From Asticcacaulis taihuensis (GTDB taxonomy: Bacteria; Pseudomonadota; Alphaproteobacteria; Caulobacterales; Caulobacteraceae), in contig NZ_FMTS01000008.1 in NCBI RefSeq assembly GCF_900100255.1, positions 62,001-126,000 on the forward strand: a DNA stretch of 64,000 bases. The letters are read 5' to 3'. This document shows positions 17,854 to 26,499 of the stretch, piece by piece. Under the pieces are notes generated by a model that saw only the letters and a list, made by a program, of their open reading frames with translations, searched no databases and was not told the DNA's origin. Both the position numbers and the translations under genes were made by a program. The first letter of the stretch is position 1; the number at the start of each line of letters is the position of its first letter.

Positions 17854-18060
17854 TTACTGATCGTGCCCCTGGTCGACGAAACGGCCGATCAGGCCGGCCA
17901 CGGCGACCAGCACGGTGATCTTCGCCATGCCCTGTGCCGGGATCAGTGCCTTCAGTTCGTCCGGCACCTGTAACCAGATTGTGGGGATGGCCACCACCGC
18001 GCCGAGCGCCCAGGTCGAATAGGCTTTCAGGGTCGCACGCCAGTTATCAATCAGCTTCAT
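17854..18060 (-). CDS. Phage holin-like small membrane protein
   Basis: A 68-residue protein, MKLIDNWRATLKAYSTWALG followed by hydrophobic AVVAIPTIWLQ, a hinge containing PDELKALIPAQG, and a second hydrophobic stretch ITVLVAVAGLIGRFVDQ. This MKLI-x-NWR layout is typical of small holin-type proteins in phages of alphaproteobacteria. It follows the DUF2793 tail-type gene by 4 bases. No endolysin gene is next to it, so it looks like part of a reduced phage module. Confidence 0.65.
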   Translation of the reverse strand: MKLIDNWRATLKAYSTWALGAVVAIPTIWLQVPDELKALIPAQGMAKITVLVAVAGLIGRFVDQGHDQ

Positions 18061-18064
18061 TTGA

Positions 18065-18985
18065 TTAGCTCCTGTAGGGAAATTTGAACATTGAAACGGA
18101 AGTCATCGCGCGGTTGCCTGTCCCGGTATTGGCGGTGGCGGCGAAAAGGCCCAGTTCGGCCGACCAGCAGACCCCATACCAGCCATTGTCGGCAGCGCTT
18201 GAACGGGTCGACCAGTTGACGCCGTCCGGTGAGGTCATGACGCGATTGCCAGTGCCCGAGTCGCTGACGGCGCAAAACAGGCCGAGTTGAGACGACCAGG
18301 CGACGCTTTGCCAGGTATTGTCTGCGGCGCTGGTGCGGCCTGTCCAGGCCACCCCGTCCGGCGACGTCATGGCCCGGTTGCCCGTACCGGTGACGGACAC
18401 GGCGCACAAAAGCCCCAGTTCAGGCGACCAGCAGACCCCGTGCCAGTTATTGTCCGCCACGCTAGTGCGCGCGGTCCAGATGATGCCGTCAGGGGAAGTC
18501 ATGACACGATTGCCTGTGCCACTGTCGCTGACGGCGCAGAAAAGGCCCAGTTCCGGCGCCCAGCAGACGGATATCCAGTTATTGTCAGTGGCGCTGGCGC
18601 GCGCTGTCCAGGTGATGCCGTCAGGCGAGGTCATCACACGGTTTGCCGTCCCCGTCGCCGCCACCGCGCAGAACAGCATGAGCTCCGGCGACCAGCATAT
18701 GCCGCGCCAGGCATTGTCGGCTGCACTTGAACGGGCCGTCCAGGTGATGCCATCCGGTGAGGTCATGACGCGGTTACCTGTGCCGGAATTGGCAATCGCA
18801 CAGAAGAGCCCCAATTCTGGTGACCAGCAGACCGAAAGCCAGTTATTATCGGCCGCGCTGGTCCGCGCCGTCCATGTAATGCCGTCCGGTGAGGTCATCA
18901 CGCGATTGCCCGTGCCGGTTTCACTGACAGCGCAGAACAGCCCCCGCTCCGCCGACCAGCACAGCGATCGCCAGCCGTTGTCAGC
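18065..18985 (-). repeat. 132-bp in-frame tandem repeats
   Basis: About 6.9 copies of a 132-base unit encoding the 44-residue repeat of the DUF2793 protein. Copies differ at many third positions and at several amino acids (for example the residue after DN-x-W and the CAV/CAI/CAA core), so the array is not a very recent expansion, though the MTSPDGITWTAR segment is nearly constant. Confidence 0.9.
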
Positions 18986-19729
18986 GGCGCTGGTGCTGAC
19001 CAGCCAGGCCGCGCCCGTCACGTAATTACGCGCGGGAATATGGGGCGTCTGAAAATTGCCCTTGGCGAAGCGCGCGCGACCACTGAAACGGTTGATCGTG
19101 AGGGCATTGCGCCACGCCGCCCCGTCGCCTGAAACTTTCAAAGTCAGATCATTATTGCCAAGCAGTCCGATGATGGCCCGGCCGCTATAGCCTTTCTGCA
19201 GCAGTATCTGCGCACTGTTGCCATCGGCCTCCTTGTTGAGGGTCAGCGAAATGTCGCCGCTACCACCTTCGGCCACCGTCCTGCCGCTGAGCAGCGCCGC
19301 CGGCCCCTTCATGGCCAGCACATTATAGGCATCCGCCGTCGTGCCGACACCGAGGCGACTAAGATTGGCCAGCGCCTTGATCGCGTCCTCGAACGCCGTC
19401 CAGCCCGAGGCCGTGCGCAGCAGGAAAACGCCTTCGCTTTTGACAAAGACAATGGCACCTTCGGGAAAGACGACCGTTTCCCAGATGCCGCCCTCGGCGC
19501 GCACAAAAGTGCCGGCGGAAAGCGACGCCCACGCAGCACCCGTGGGGGTGGCCGGCAGGATATAGCTGTCACCGTCGGCAGGCGTGGCCGGTTGCGCGCT
19601 GAGGGTTCGGCTGAGCGCCTGCGCCTGGACGAGGCTTTCCAGCCGCATCAGGCCGGCGTTCATGACAATGCGCTTCTGGCTGTGATCGCCGATCAGCGGC
19701 AGTTGGAGTCGGGGTGTCGTATCGCTCAC
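18065..19729 (-). CDS. DUF2793 phage-tail-like protein with seven 44-residue repeats
   Basis: A 554-residue protein. Residues 1-105 match the DUF2793 domain of alphaproteobacterial phages and gene-transfer agents (RLQLPLIGDHSQKRIVMNAG, GDSYILPATPTGAAW, FVRAEGGIWETVVFPEGAIV). A linker to about 248 resembles tail-spike sequence. From about 249 to the end there are seven repeats of 44 residues with the core CWSPELGLFCAV, GTGNRVMTSPDGITWTAR; the seventh is cut short. Seven units of about 44 residues suggest a seven-bladed beta-propeller, possibly a surface-binding tip. There is no signal peptide. It sits with a holin-like gene, but no other phage structural genes are visible. Confidence 0.75.
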   Translation of the reverse strand: MSDTTPRLQLPLIGDHSQKRIVMNAGLMRLESLVQAQALSRTLSAQPATPADGDSYILPATPTGAAWASLSAGTFVRAEGGIWETVVFPEGAIVFVKSEGVFLLRTASGWTAFEDAIKALANLSRLGVGTTADAYNVLAMKGPAALLSGRTVAEGGSGDISLTLNKEADGNSAQILLQKGYSGRAIIGLLGNNDLTLKVSGDGAAWRNALTINRFSGRARFAKGNFQTPHIPARNYVTGAAWLVSTSAADNGWRSLCWSAERGLFCAVSETGTGNRVMTSPDGITWTARTSAADNNWLSVCWSPELGLFCAIANSGTGNRVMTSPDGITWTARSSAADNAWRGICWSPELMLFCAVAATGTANRVMTSPDGITWTARASATDNNWISVCWAPELGLFCAVSDSGTGNRVMTSPDGIIWTARTSVADNNWHGVCWSPELGLLCAVSVTGTGNRAMTSPDGVAWTGRTSAADNTWQSVAWSSQLGLFCAVSDSGTGNRVMTSPDGVNWSTRSSAADNGWYGVCWSAELGLFAATANTGTGNRAMTSVSMFKFPYRS

Positions 19730-19797
19730 GCCTCACCTTTGCTTCAGGAATGGACAGATGCCTGAAGGATGAGGCGGTAACGATCAGCGGGGATTAT

Positions 19798-20277
19798 TTA
19801 TCCGAGATAGACAAGCCGCTTCTTGCCTTTTGTGGCGCGCATTTCGCCGATATTGTCCTGATGACTGCCGTCCCGGTGGGCCTGGGAGGCGCTACCTTCG
19901 ATAAAGAGCGTCTTATCGATATCCTTCTGGATCATGTGGGCGGCATAGAGATGCCCCTGGAAGAAGGTATCCAGGATACTGCCGGCAGGGATTACCGGAA
20001 TAATACCATCGAACACGCTGATGCCGCTATCCATGGCCAGAACGATAAAGGCGGCCACCAGGGTTACCGGGTCGCAGCGCGCGCGTAGCCCCTGGAGGAG
20101 GATAAACCCGCCGGCCAGCACCGAATAGACGGGTGCTACGCCCGGAAACCAGGCCAAAATACCATCCAGACCGATGATATTGATCGGTCCGATGCCGATG
20201 ATGCGATCGGATAGTCGCTTGACCGTATCGACCGAGTCATAGATGCGCCGCACTTCGTCATGTGTTTTTGCGAACAT
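19798..20277 (-). CDS. DUF4112 membrane protein
   Basis: A 159-residue protein with VKRLSDRIIGIGPINIIGLD near the N-terminus, then GILAWFPGVAPVYSVLAGGF and further hydrophobic stretches, including AAFIVLAMDSGISVFDGIIP. This is the pattern of DUF4112, a small integral membrane family without known function. The C-terminal 45 residues are polar. The start at 20277 has a GGGGGG-CAAGGG leader as ribosome binding site; an ATG 9 codons upstream is less likely. Confidence 0.8.
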   Translation of the reverse strand: MFAKTHDEVRRIYDSVDTVKRLSDRIIGIGPINIIGLDGILAWFPGVAPVYSVLAGGFILLQGLRARCDPVTLVAAFIVLAMDSGISVFDGIIPVIPAGSILDTFFQGHLYAAHMIQKDIDKTLFIEGSASQAHRDGSHQDNIGEMRATKGKKRLVYLG

Positions 20278-20380
20278 GGCCCTTGCCCCCCAATGGATCG
20301 ACACATATAGACGCTACAGACTGGCACTATTAACCAGTAGCGGGGCGGACACCGCTTTTGTCAATACTGATTGGACTCAG

Positions 20381-21307
20381 ATGCGCGTGATCACTGTCCT
20401 CAGAACAAGCTGGTCAAGTCTGTGCATCGGCGCATCAGCCCTGTCACTGGCGGGCGGACTGATCTGCCTCAAGACCTTTCATTACCCCCTGCTCTATCTC
20501 ATCGATATCTTCACCCTGCCGTTTCTGACACTGACAGTGGGTCTGACCATCGCCTTCTGGCTGATCCGTGAAAAAACCGCCTGGCGGCTCGGTGCGGTCG
20601 CCAGTGGCGTCTGGCTGCTGGCCCTGGCGCCGCAAGCCTTCGTGACGCAAGCTCCGGCGCCGGACAAGGTGCCTGCTGTGCGGCTGATGTTTTCCAACCT
20701 GTATATCTACAACAAAACGCCCGAGCGCCTGCTGGACTGGGTGGATGCGGAAAAGCCTGACATCATCGCCACGGTTGAAAACCTGACCGATCCCAAATTC
20801 ACGCCGACGGTCAATCGCCGCTATCCTTACCAGTACAAATACCGCGATACGGTCGTCTATTCACGTTACCCAATACTGGCAAGCCATCGCGGCGATACGG
20901 AATACAGCTTCGACATGCTCGATATCCGCACGCCCCAGGGCCTGATGCACCTGGCGGTCGTGCATCTCTGCCAGCCGAAGATCGAGACCCATGACTGCCA
21001 GTCGTCGCAAATGATGCGTTTGCGGGCAGACATAACAGCGGATCAGCGCCCGAACACAGTCATGGTCGGGGACTTCAACTCTGACCTAAGCGCCTATCTG
21101 TTACAGGATTTCGCGCACGACATGGGTTTCAGGCCGATGGCGGCGCCGATCGGCACATGGCCATCGGTATTGCCGGGCGTATTGCGCATCGGCATCGACA
21201 ACGCTTTCGCCGGCAAGCATTTCAGCCTGTCACGCCGCAAGGTGGGGCCGGATAACGGATCGGACCACCGGCCGATTGTGGTCGATATCCGGCCGGCGGG
21301 CGCTTAA
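20381..21307 (+). CDS. Membrane-anchored endonuclease/exonuclease/phosphatase family protein
   Basis: A 308-residue protein. The first 100 residues hold three hydrophobic segments (SLCIGASALSLAGGLICL, ILFTLPFLTLTVG-like, LGAVASGVWLLALAPQ). The rest is an EEP-fold domain: RLMFSNLYIYN, TVENLTDP with the metal-binding Glu, VGDFNSDLSAY with the Asp/Asn pair, and GSDHRPIVVDI with the catalytic His. Such proteins may cleave DNA, phospholipids or phosphoesters at the membrane; the substrate is not evident. ATG at 20381 is chosen because longer readings overlap the divergent DUF4112 gene. Its end overlaps the converging gene by 4 bases. Confidence 0.82.
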   Translation: MRVITVLRTSWSSLCIGASALSLAGGLICLKTFHYPLLYLIDIFTLPFLTLTVGLTIAFWLIREKTAWRLGAVASGVWLLALAPQAFVTQAPAPDKVPAVRLMFSNLYIYNKTPERLLDWVDAEKPDIIATVENLTDPKFTPTVNRRYPYQYKYRDTVVYSRYPILASHRGDTEYSFDMLDIRTPQGLMHLAVVHLCQPKIETHDCQSSQMMRLRADITADQRPNTVMVGDFNSDLSAYLLQDFAHDMGFRPMAAPIGTWPSVLPGVLRIGIDNAFAGKHFSLSRRKVGPDNGSDHRPIVVDIRPAGA

Positions 21308-21870
21308 ACCTTTTTCGTGGGCTTCTTCACAGCCGAGACGGCCTTGGCGATCGGCTTGGGTTCGACCTTGGCGGCCGCTTTAAGAACGGCCGGCGCTTTC
21401 ACCGCCGGATCACTGACCGCCACGGGGGCTTCAATCACCGGATCAAAGACCACTTCAGGTTCCGGCGCGACCTCCGCGACTGTATCCGTTGCCTTTTCTA
21501 CGGCTTCCGCGGCGACCTTGACAGTAGCCTTTGCCACATCCGCTGTTTTATCGGCCATGGCGCTGGCCTCCTTTTCAGCCGCATTGGCCACAGGTTCCGC
21601 AGCGGCCGTTGACGCTCCCCAAACACCGAAGCCCGGCCATTTTCCGGCGAGGTCGGTCATTTGCGGTATGTCCTTCAGCAAACCTTCGCTCTTGCTGAGG
21701 CTTTGCGTCATCGCCCAGGCGCCCAGGCCGAAGCTGGAAGCAGCCCAGAAGGGCACCCACATCGGCGACAGCGCACCGACCCAGAAGTTCACCACTTTTT
21801 CGGAGGCCGCCTTGACCTCTTCCGGCGTGGCGGGAAATTTCGGCGTAGGATAATCGGTCATGCTCAACAT
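21304..21870 (-). CDS. Protein with hydrophobic patch and Lys/Ala/Pro-rich tail, unknown function
   Basis: A 188-residue protein in two parts. Residues 25-60 are aromatic and hydrophobic (NFWVGALSPMWVPFWAASSF, GLGAWAMTQ). From about 100 on it is a low-complexity Ala/Val/Lys/Pro tail with repeats such as KATVKVAAEAVEKATDTV, ending in VSAVKKPTKKV, like histone H1 or the tails of PhaF-type phasins. A role at PHA granules or DNA is conceivable but unsupported. The start at 21870 has AGAGG about 6 bases upstream; ATG at 21861 is an alternative. Confidence 0.6.
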   Translation of the reverse strand: MLSMTDYPTPKFPATPEEVKAASEKVVNFWVGALSPMWVPFWAASSFGLGAWAMTQSLSKSEGLLKDIPQMTDLAGKWPGFGVWGASTAAAEPVANAAEKEASAMADKTADVAKATVKVAAEAVEKATDTVAEVAPEPEVVFDPVIEAPVAVSDPAVKAPAVLKAAAKVEPKPIAKAVSAVKKPTKKV

Positions 21871-21961
21871 CTCGGCCTCTGGGTTATGGGAATATTGCGG
21901 CGCAACATAGCATAGGGGGCATAAATCGCCAATATGGCGAGCGATCACAAAAGATTGGCGA

Positions 21962-22795
21962 TCATAAAATCCGTATGCGCGCCTGACCGCTGGCTTCACC
22001 AAAGGTCGCCACCACGTCTTCGCAGATTGCCGTTAAAAGCGGTGCGAAGTCGTCCGGCGCATTGACCGTCACCAGGGCGCAGCCGTTCATCTTCATCGGG
22101 TTCCATAACGGGCGCAGGCGGAGTTCGGCCACCACCATCGGAGCCATTTCGCCGATTTCACGCTCCATGTGACGCAGCCACGAATCGAAGGTTTCCAGAT
22201 CCTTGAGCGGCAGCCAGATCAGGAAGCGCGCATCCGCCCGCAAAGTCAGTACATCGCGCACCGTCTCGGTGATGCGTTTGTAATCGTCCGGTTTCTCGAA
22301 GGGCGGATCGATCAGGTAGAGCAAATCCTCATCGCCCTCGGTGGTTTGCAGGGCCACCTTGTAGCCATCGGCCTTGATAGCCTGGCCGCGCGGTTCGATG
22401 CGGTCATGCAGCAGGCGGTAATCATCATCGCGCAGTTCGCAGCCGACATACTGGTCACCGGCGCGCTGATGATCGAGGATCAGCACCGGCGAACCGGGAT
22501 AGATGCCAATCTGTCCCTTGAACCCCGCCTTGGCATTCTTAGCCCGGACATAATCGGCCAGGGGCTTCAGGCTTTCCGGCACGTCGCGCCCCATCAGGTA
22601 TTTGATGCCGGCCTCGGCTTCCTTCGAGCGGGCAAAATCCGGATTGGACAGGTCATAATAACCGGCACCGGCATGGGTATCGACCACCAGCAGCGGCTTT
22701 TCGTTGTTACGCAGCAGGCGCAGCAGGGTCAGCATTGCGGCGTGCTTGGCGAGATCGGCGAAATTTCCGGCGTGGAAGCCGTGACGGTAATTCAT
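21962..22795 (-). CDS. rlmJ: 23S rRNA (adenine-2030-N6)-methyltransferase RlmJ
   Basis: A 277-residue methyltransferase with the family start MNYRHGFHAGNFADLAKHAA, the SAM-binding VVDTHAGAGYYDL and the catalytic DPPFEKPDDY of N6-adenine methylases near residue 160. It methylates A2030 of 23S rRNA. The start overlaps the stop of the YjbR-like gene by 4 bases, so it is co-expressed with it. Confidence 0.93.
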   Translation of the reverse strand: MNYRHGFHAGNFADLAKHAAMLTLLRLLRNNEKPLLVVDTHAGAGYYDLSNPDFARSKEAEAGIKYLMGRDVPESLKPLADYVRAKNAKAGFKGQIGIYPGSPVLILDHQRAGDQYVGCELRDDDYRLLHDRIEPRGQAIKADGYKVALQTTEGDEDLLYLIDPPFEKPDDYKRITETVRDVLTLRADARFLIWLPLKDLETFDSWLRHMEREIGEMAPMVVAELRLRPLWNPMKMNGCALVTVNAPDDFAPLLTAICEDVVATFGEASGQARIRIL

Positions 22796-23142
22796 GAAAG
22801 TCCCAGTTCGCGCTTCGTCTTCTTCGGCAGGGCAGCCACGATCAGATCATAAGAGCCGCGCACATGAGCCTTCAGGTCATCATCCGCAATGCCCCGCGCC
22901 TGAATCCACTTCATGCCGCGTGAAGCCAGATAGGGCGCCGGTCGGCAACCCTCGGCATCGCTGAGGATCTCATAGCCGATCGGCGTCACCTTGAAACTGA
23001 CCGACAGCCCGATATCCTCCGTCCAGCCAGCGATGGCGAAAACCTTGCCCCCCACCTTCCAGACATCCGCCCCGCCCCACTGCACCACATGGGTGGACTG
23101 AGGCAAGGTGGCGCAGAAGGCGTTGAAAGCGACTGGCGTCAT
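22792..23142 (-). CDS. MmcQ/YjbR-family protein
   Basis: A 116-residue protein with the YjbR fold pattern: FCATLPQSTHVVQWGGADVW, KVFAIAGW, VSFKVTPIGYEIL, YLASRGMKWIQA and a closing helix SYDLIVAALPKKTK. Members have a double-wing-like fold and are sometimes called DNA-binding; no molecular role is established. It lies directly behind the aspartokinase-homoserine dehydrogenase gene (adjacent stop and start) and overlaps rlmJ by 4 bases. Confidence 0.85.
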   Translation of the reverse strand: MTPVAFNAFCATLPQSTHVVQWGGADVWKVGGKVFAIAGWTEDIGLSVSFKVTPIGYEILSDAEGCRPAPYLASRGMKWIQARGIADDDLKAHVRGSYDLIVAALPKKTKRELGLS

Positions 23143-24813
23143 CTACTTGAGCGGCATCTCGCGGGCGATTTGCAGGGTATCGGCCAGCAGCGATTCCGAG
23201 GTCGGCCAGGCGCCCGCGCCCTTGCCCGTGACGTACCAGGTTTCGCCATTATCCAGTTCGATGATCGCGCGGTTCTGCTCGCCACGCGCACCGACGAGAT
23301 AATGATCGGCGTCGAGCACTTCCAGCTTCATCGATCCTTGCAGGCCGTCGGCTGTGGGATAGGCGCGCGCCACATAGCGCAGCCCCTTGCCTTTCGGAAT
23401 GACCAGCGAGTCCTCGGTGATCTGGCCGACCTCGATATGTTTCGGCGTCTGGCCGGGGAAGGCGATTTCGCGCAGCAGTTTCAATTTGGCGCCGACATCG
23501 GTGCCGTCGAGATCGGCGGTTGAATCCGGCTCGGCAAAGCCCAGACGGCGCGCCTCATCCATGGCCGCATCGAAGGTCTTGCCCGACTCCACCTGGTCGA
23601 TGACGAAGTTGGAGGTGCCGTTGAGCACGCCCGCCAGCGATTTGATTTTGTGACCAGTGGCCACGGCGCGTTTCAGCGCCTCGATGATCGGGGCACCGCC
23701 ACCGACCGAAGCCGAATAGGTCAGCATGGCGCCGGAAGCCTTGGCGGCGGCACGTAACTTATCCGCCGAGGCGGCCACGGCCTGCTTGTTGGCGCTGGTG
23801 ACCGAAACGCCGGCTTTGAGGAAGCCTTCCAACAGTTCGGCTGAGGGCGACACGCCGGTGCCGATATCGACGAAGACATCGACATCATTGCGCACGAACG
23901 ACCGCGCGTCCGAGGTGAATTTCGCCGCCAGCGGATGATCGCGGCGCTTCGAGGCATCGCGCACCAGAATGCGATCGACCTCGATCATTTCCGGCCATTC
24001 CAGGCAGCGCTCCAGGAATTTCGAGCCGACCCCGCCAGCGCCCATCACGGCAATGCGGATCGGGCGCTTCAGCACGGCCGCCTTGCGGTAGACCGTCTCA
24101 GTGCCGAGGGTGGTTTCATAGCTGCGCGCCAGGCCGGCCACCTGTACGGTCAGGCCGTTATCGGCGGCGAAGCGCATGGCCTTGCCCTGCACCACCGGGA
24201 AGGCGATCTTCAGCGCCTCTTCCCAGTTGAGCGACTCATAAGGCTTTGCGGAATCGCCGACAGTGGCCGGGTCGGCGTCATAGACGGCATCAACGTCCTT
24301 GATCAGGCGGGCGGTGACACCGAGCGCCTTGGCGATATAGACAGCGGTGAGGTCGGAGCCGCCGCGGCCAAGCAGGACCGGCTCGCCAGCGGCGTTTTCC
24401 GCTACGTAGCCCGGCACAACCACCAGATCGACCTTTGCCAGGTCACCGGTCAGCACTTCGGACTTGATAGAGACCGGATTGGCGTTCAGGTGTTCGCCCT
24501 CGGCAATCAGGCCGATTTCGTTGGCCGAACGGAACTGCGTCACGATGCCGGAGCGCTCGCAGGCCATGGCCAGCAGGGTGGCGGCGCGCATTTCGCCGGT
24601 CGCCACCAGGTGCGGCGTGGCCGAGGAGACCGAGGCTTGCGTGTAGCTGCCGGCCAGGCGCAGAAGCTGGTCGGTCTGGCCCTTGAAGGCCGAAACCACG
24701 GCGATCACCTTGTGGGCGTCGCGGACATAGCGGTAAATCTCTGAGACGGCGCGTTGCAGCGCGCTTTCGCTCGTCAGCACAGACCCACCGAATTTAACGA
24801 CCAGGACAGACAT
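23143..24813 (-). CDS. Aspartate kinase-homoserine dehydrogenase fusion lacking ACT domains
   Basis: A 556-residue two-domain enzyme. Residues 1-230 form a complete aspartokinase catalytic domain: KFGGSV at 7-12, ATGEMRAATLLA at 71-82, GRGGSDLTA at 149-157, KDVDAVYDADP near 172. Residues 250-556 form homoserine dehydrogenase: GAGGVG at 258-263, SANKQAV, YSASVGGGAPIIEAL, LNGTSNFVI, and DSTADLDGTDVGAKLKLL with the catalytic Asp and Lys. ThrA/MetL-type fusions are about 810 residues because two ACT domains lie between the parts; here the halves join directly and no ACT follows the dehydrogenase. Allosteric control by threonine or lysine is therefore unlikely. It makes aspartyl phosphate and converts aspartate semialdehyde to homoserine. 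Confidence 0.9.
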   Translation of the reverse strand: MSVLVVKFGGSVLTSESALQRAVSEIYRYVRDAHKVIAVVSAFKGQTDQLLRLAGSYTQASVSSATPHLVATGEMRAATLLAMACERSGIVTQFRSANEIGLIAEGEHLNANPVSIKSEVLTGDLAKVDLVVVPGYVAENAAGEPVLLGRGGSDLTAVYIAKALGVTARLIKDVDAVYDADPATVGDSAKPYESLNWEEALKIAFPVVQGKAMRFAADNGLTVQVAGLARSYETTLGTETVYRKAAVLKRPIRIAVMGAGGVGSKFLERCLEWPEMIEVDRILVRDASKRRDHPLAAKFTSDARSFVRNDVDVFVDIGTGVSPSAELLEGFLKAGVSVTSANKQAVAASADKLRAAAKASGAMLTYSASVGGGAPIIEALKRAVATGHKIKSLAGVLNGTSNFVIDQVESGKTFDAAMDEARRLGFAEPDSTADLDGTDVGAKLKLLREIAFPGQTPKHIEVGQITEDSLVIPKGKGLRYVARAYPTADGLQGSMKLEVLDADHYLVGARGEQNRAIIELDNGETWYVTGKGAGAWPTSESLLADTLQIAREMPLK

Positions 24814-25006
24814 AATTCACCCGTTTCAGACCAATTTGCACGGTCGCTATAAGACTTTGGCGCCGGAGCCAAGAAAAAACGTCTTTACCGTTAAGATTCT
24901 TGATGTTGGTTACGGACGCAATCATCTGGAAAGCAATCTTCACCCGTCAGCCAGGATGACAATTCAAAACAACTGACATATGATCAGGGTGGGCATAGGG
25001 GATGGG

Positions 25007-25528
25007 ATGCACAAGTTATCGGCAGCGCTTTTTATCGCCTTTTTTGTGCTGGCATGTGCGAATGCACAAGCAGCACCACGCTGGACCATTTCCCCCGACG
25101 GCATCGGACCACTAAAAATCGGCATGACGGTCGAACAGGCCGCCAAGGCTATCGACGCTCAGCTTAACCTTACTGACGATGAGATTAGCGACGATCCTGA
25201 TGTATGCGCGCAAATACAGCCCGCCGGTTACGGCGGCTTGTTCCTTTTGTTCGAAAAGCGCCGCCTCACAAGCGTACTCATTACGAAGCCAAGTGAGGTG
25301 AAAACGTTTCAAGGCATTGGTATCGGCAGCTCCGAGACCGATGTTAAAGCCGCTTACACAAATCTGAAGATCGAACCGGCAGATTTTGAAGAAGCGCCGG
25401 CGCTCAATCTGACCTTGTGGGTAAAGGAAGATGTTTCGGGCATCCGTTTCAAGACGGATATTCAGCGTAAAGTCTGGCTCATATCAGCGGGCGGGCGATC
25501 AATCCGGTATACTGAAGGCTGCCTTTAG
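25007..25528 (+). CDS. Secreted protein of unknown function
   Basis: A 173-residue precursor with a signal peptide (MHKLSAALFIAFFVLACANA, cut near AQAAP). The mature part has two copies of a short pattern, GIGPLKIGMTVEQAAKAID and GIGIGSSETDVKAAYTNL, known from many small periplasmic proteins that share this beta-alpha unit. Cysteines at CAQIQP and near the end (EGCL) may form a disulfide. ATG at 25007 has AGGGG 5 bases upstream. Function unknown. Confidence 0.7.
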   Translation: MHKLSAALFIAFFVLACANAQAAPRWTISPDGIGPLKIGMTVEQAAKAIDAQLNLTDDEISDDPDVCAQIQPAGYGGLFLLFEKRRLTSVLITKPSEVKTFQGIGIGSSETDVKAAYTNLKIEPADFEEAPALNLTLWVKEDVSGIRFKTDIQRKVWLISAGGRSIRYTEGCL

Positions 25529-25590
25529 CCAAGAAGACGCAGCCTATAACAGCTTGCAGTCAATCCCGATATGCCGCTAATAACCGGCCC

Positions 25591-26499
25591 ATGCACAGTC
25601 GCGCCGTTCTGTTCCGGGCCTATGGCCTCCTTACCCTCACCAGCCTGATCTGGGCCGGAAACAGCGTGGCGGGCAAGATCGCCGCCGGCCATATCGATCC
25701 GATCCTGCTGACCACTTTGCGTTGGTCCATCGCCGCCCTGGTCATCACAGCGCTTTCGATCAAGCACCTGAAAGCCGACTGGCCGGTGATCAAACATCAC
25801 TGGCCGCTTTTGTTCGGCTATGGCGCCAGCGGTTTTGCCCTGTTCAATATCCTGCTCTATTCCGCCCTTACCCAGACGGCGGCGGTCAATGTCATGATCG
25901 AGCAGGCCGGGATTCCGCTGATCATCTTCCTCGGCAATTTCCTGCTGCTCCGCATCAAGGCGACGGCGGCTCAGCTTGTCGGTTTCGTCATGACCTTCGC
26001 CGGCGTGCTGATCACCGCCAGCCACGGCGATATCCACCAGCTTCTGCACCTCAAGCTCAATATCGGCGACGTCATGATGCTGGGCGCTATCCTTGTCTAT
26101 GGCGGCTATACGATCAGCCTGAAATGGAAGCCGATGATCCACTGGCAGAGCCTGTTGGCCATTCCCTGCATCGGTGGCGCCGTGACCTGCGTGCCCTTCC
26201 TGATCTGGCGCGCCTTTACCCATCCTTTTGGCGCGCCGGACGTCACCGGCTGGGGCGTCGTTGTCTATGCTTCGCTATTCGTCGCCCTGCTGGCCTCGAC
26301 CACCTATATCGCCGGCATCGAACTGATCGGCCCCAACCGCGCCGGCCTGTTCATCAATCTGCTGCCGATCTTCGGCGTATTCCTCGCTGTTTTGATCCTG
26401 CGTGAACCGCTGCACGGCTTCCATCTGGTGGCTCTGGCACTGGTCTGCGGCGGCATCGTCCTGTCGGAATGGAGCCGTCTGCGTCCGGCTAAAACCTAA
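25591..26499 (+). CDS. EamA-family (DMT superfamily) transporter
   Basis: A 302-residue inner-membrane protein with ten hydrophobic segments in two EamA halves. The N-terminal LTLTSLIWAGNSVAGKIAAG and the second-half ASTTYIAGIELIGPNRAGLF are typical of the drug/metabolite exporter family. Relatives export amino acids or metabolites or take up nucleobases; the substrate cannot be read from the sequence. Its stop overlaps the converging DUF1003 gene by 4 bases. Confidence 0.88.
   Translation: MHSRAVLFRAYGLLTLTSLIWAGNSVAGKIAAGHIDPILLTTLRWSIAALVITALSIKHLKADWPVIKHHWPLLFGYGASGFALFNILLYSALTQTAAVNVMIEQAGIPLIIFLGNFLLLRIKATAAQLVGFVMTFAGVLITASHGDIHQLLHLKLNIGDVMMLGAILVYGGYTISLKWKPMIHWQSLLAIPCIGGAVTCVPFLIWRAFTHPFGAPDVTGWGVVVYASLFVALLASTTYIAGIELIGPNRAGLFINLLPIFGVFLAVLILREPLHGFHLVALALVCGGIVLSEWSRLRPAKT

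Noticed and set aside
18065-18985. Regular repeats that might suggest a CRISPR array
   Set aside because: The 132-base units are contiguous, stay in frame and code for one protein; there are no spacers.
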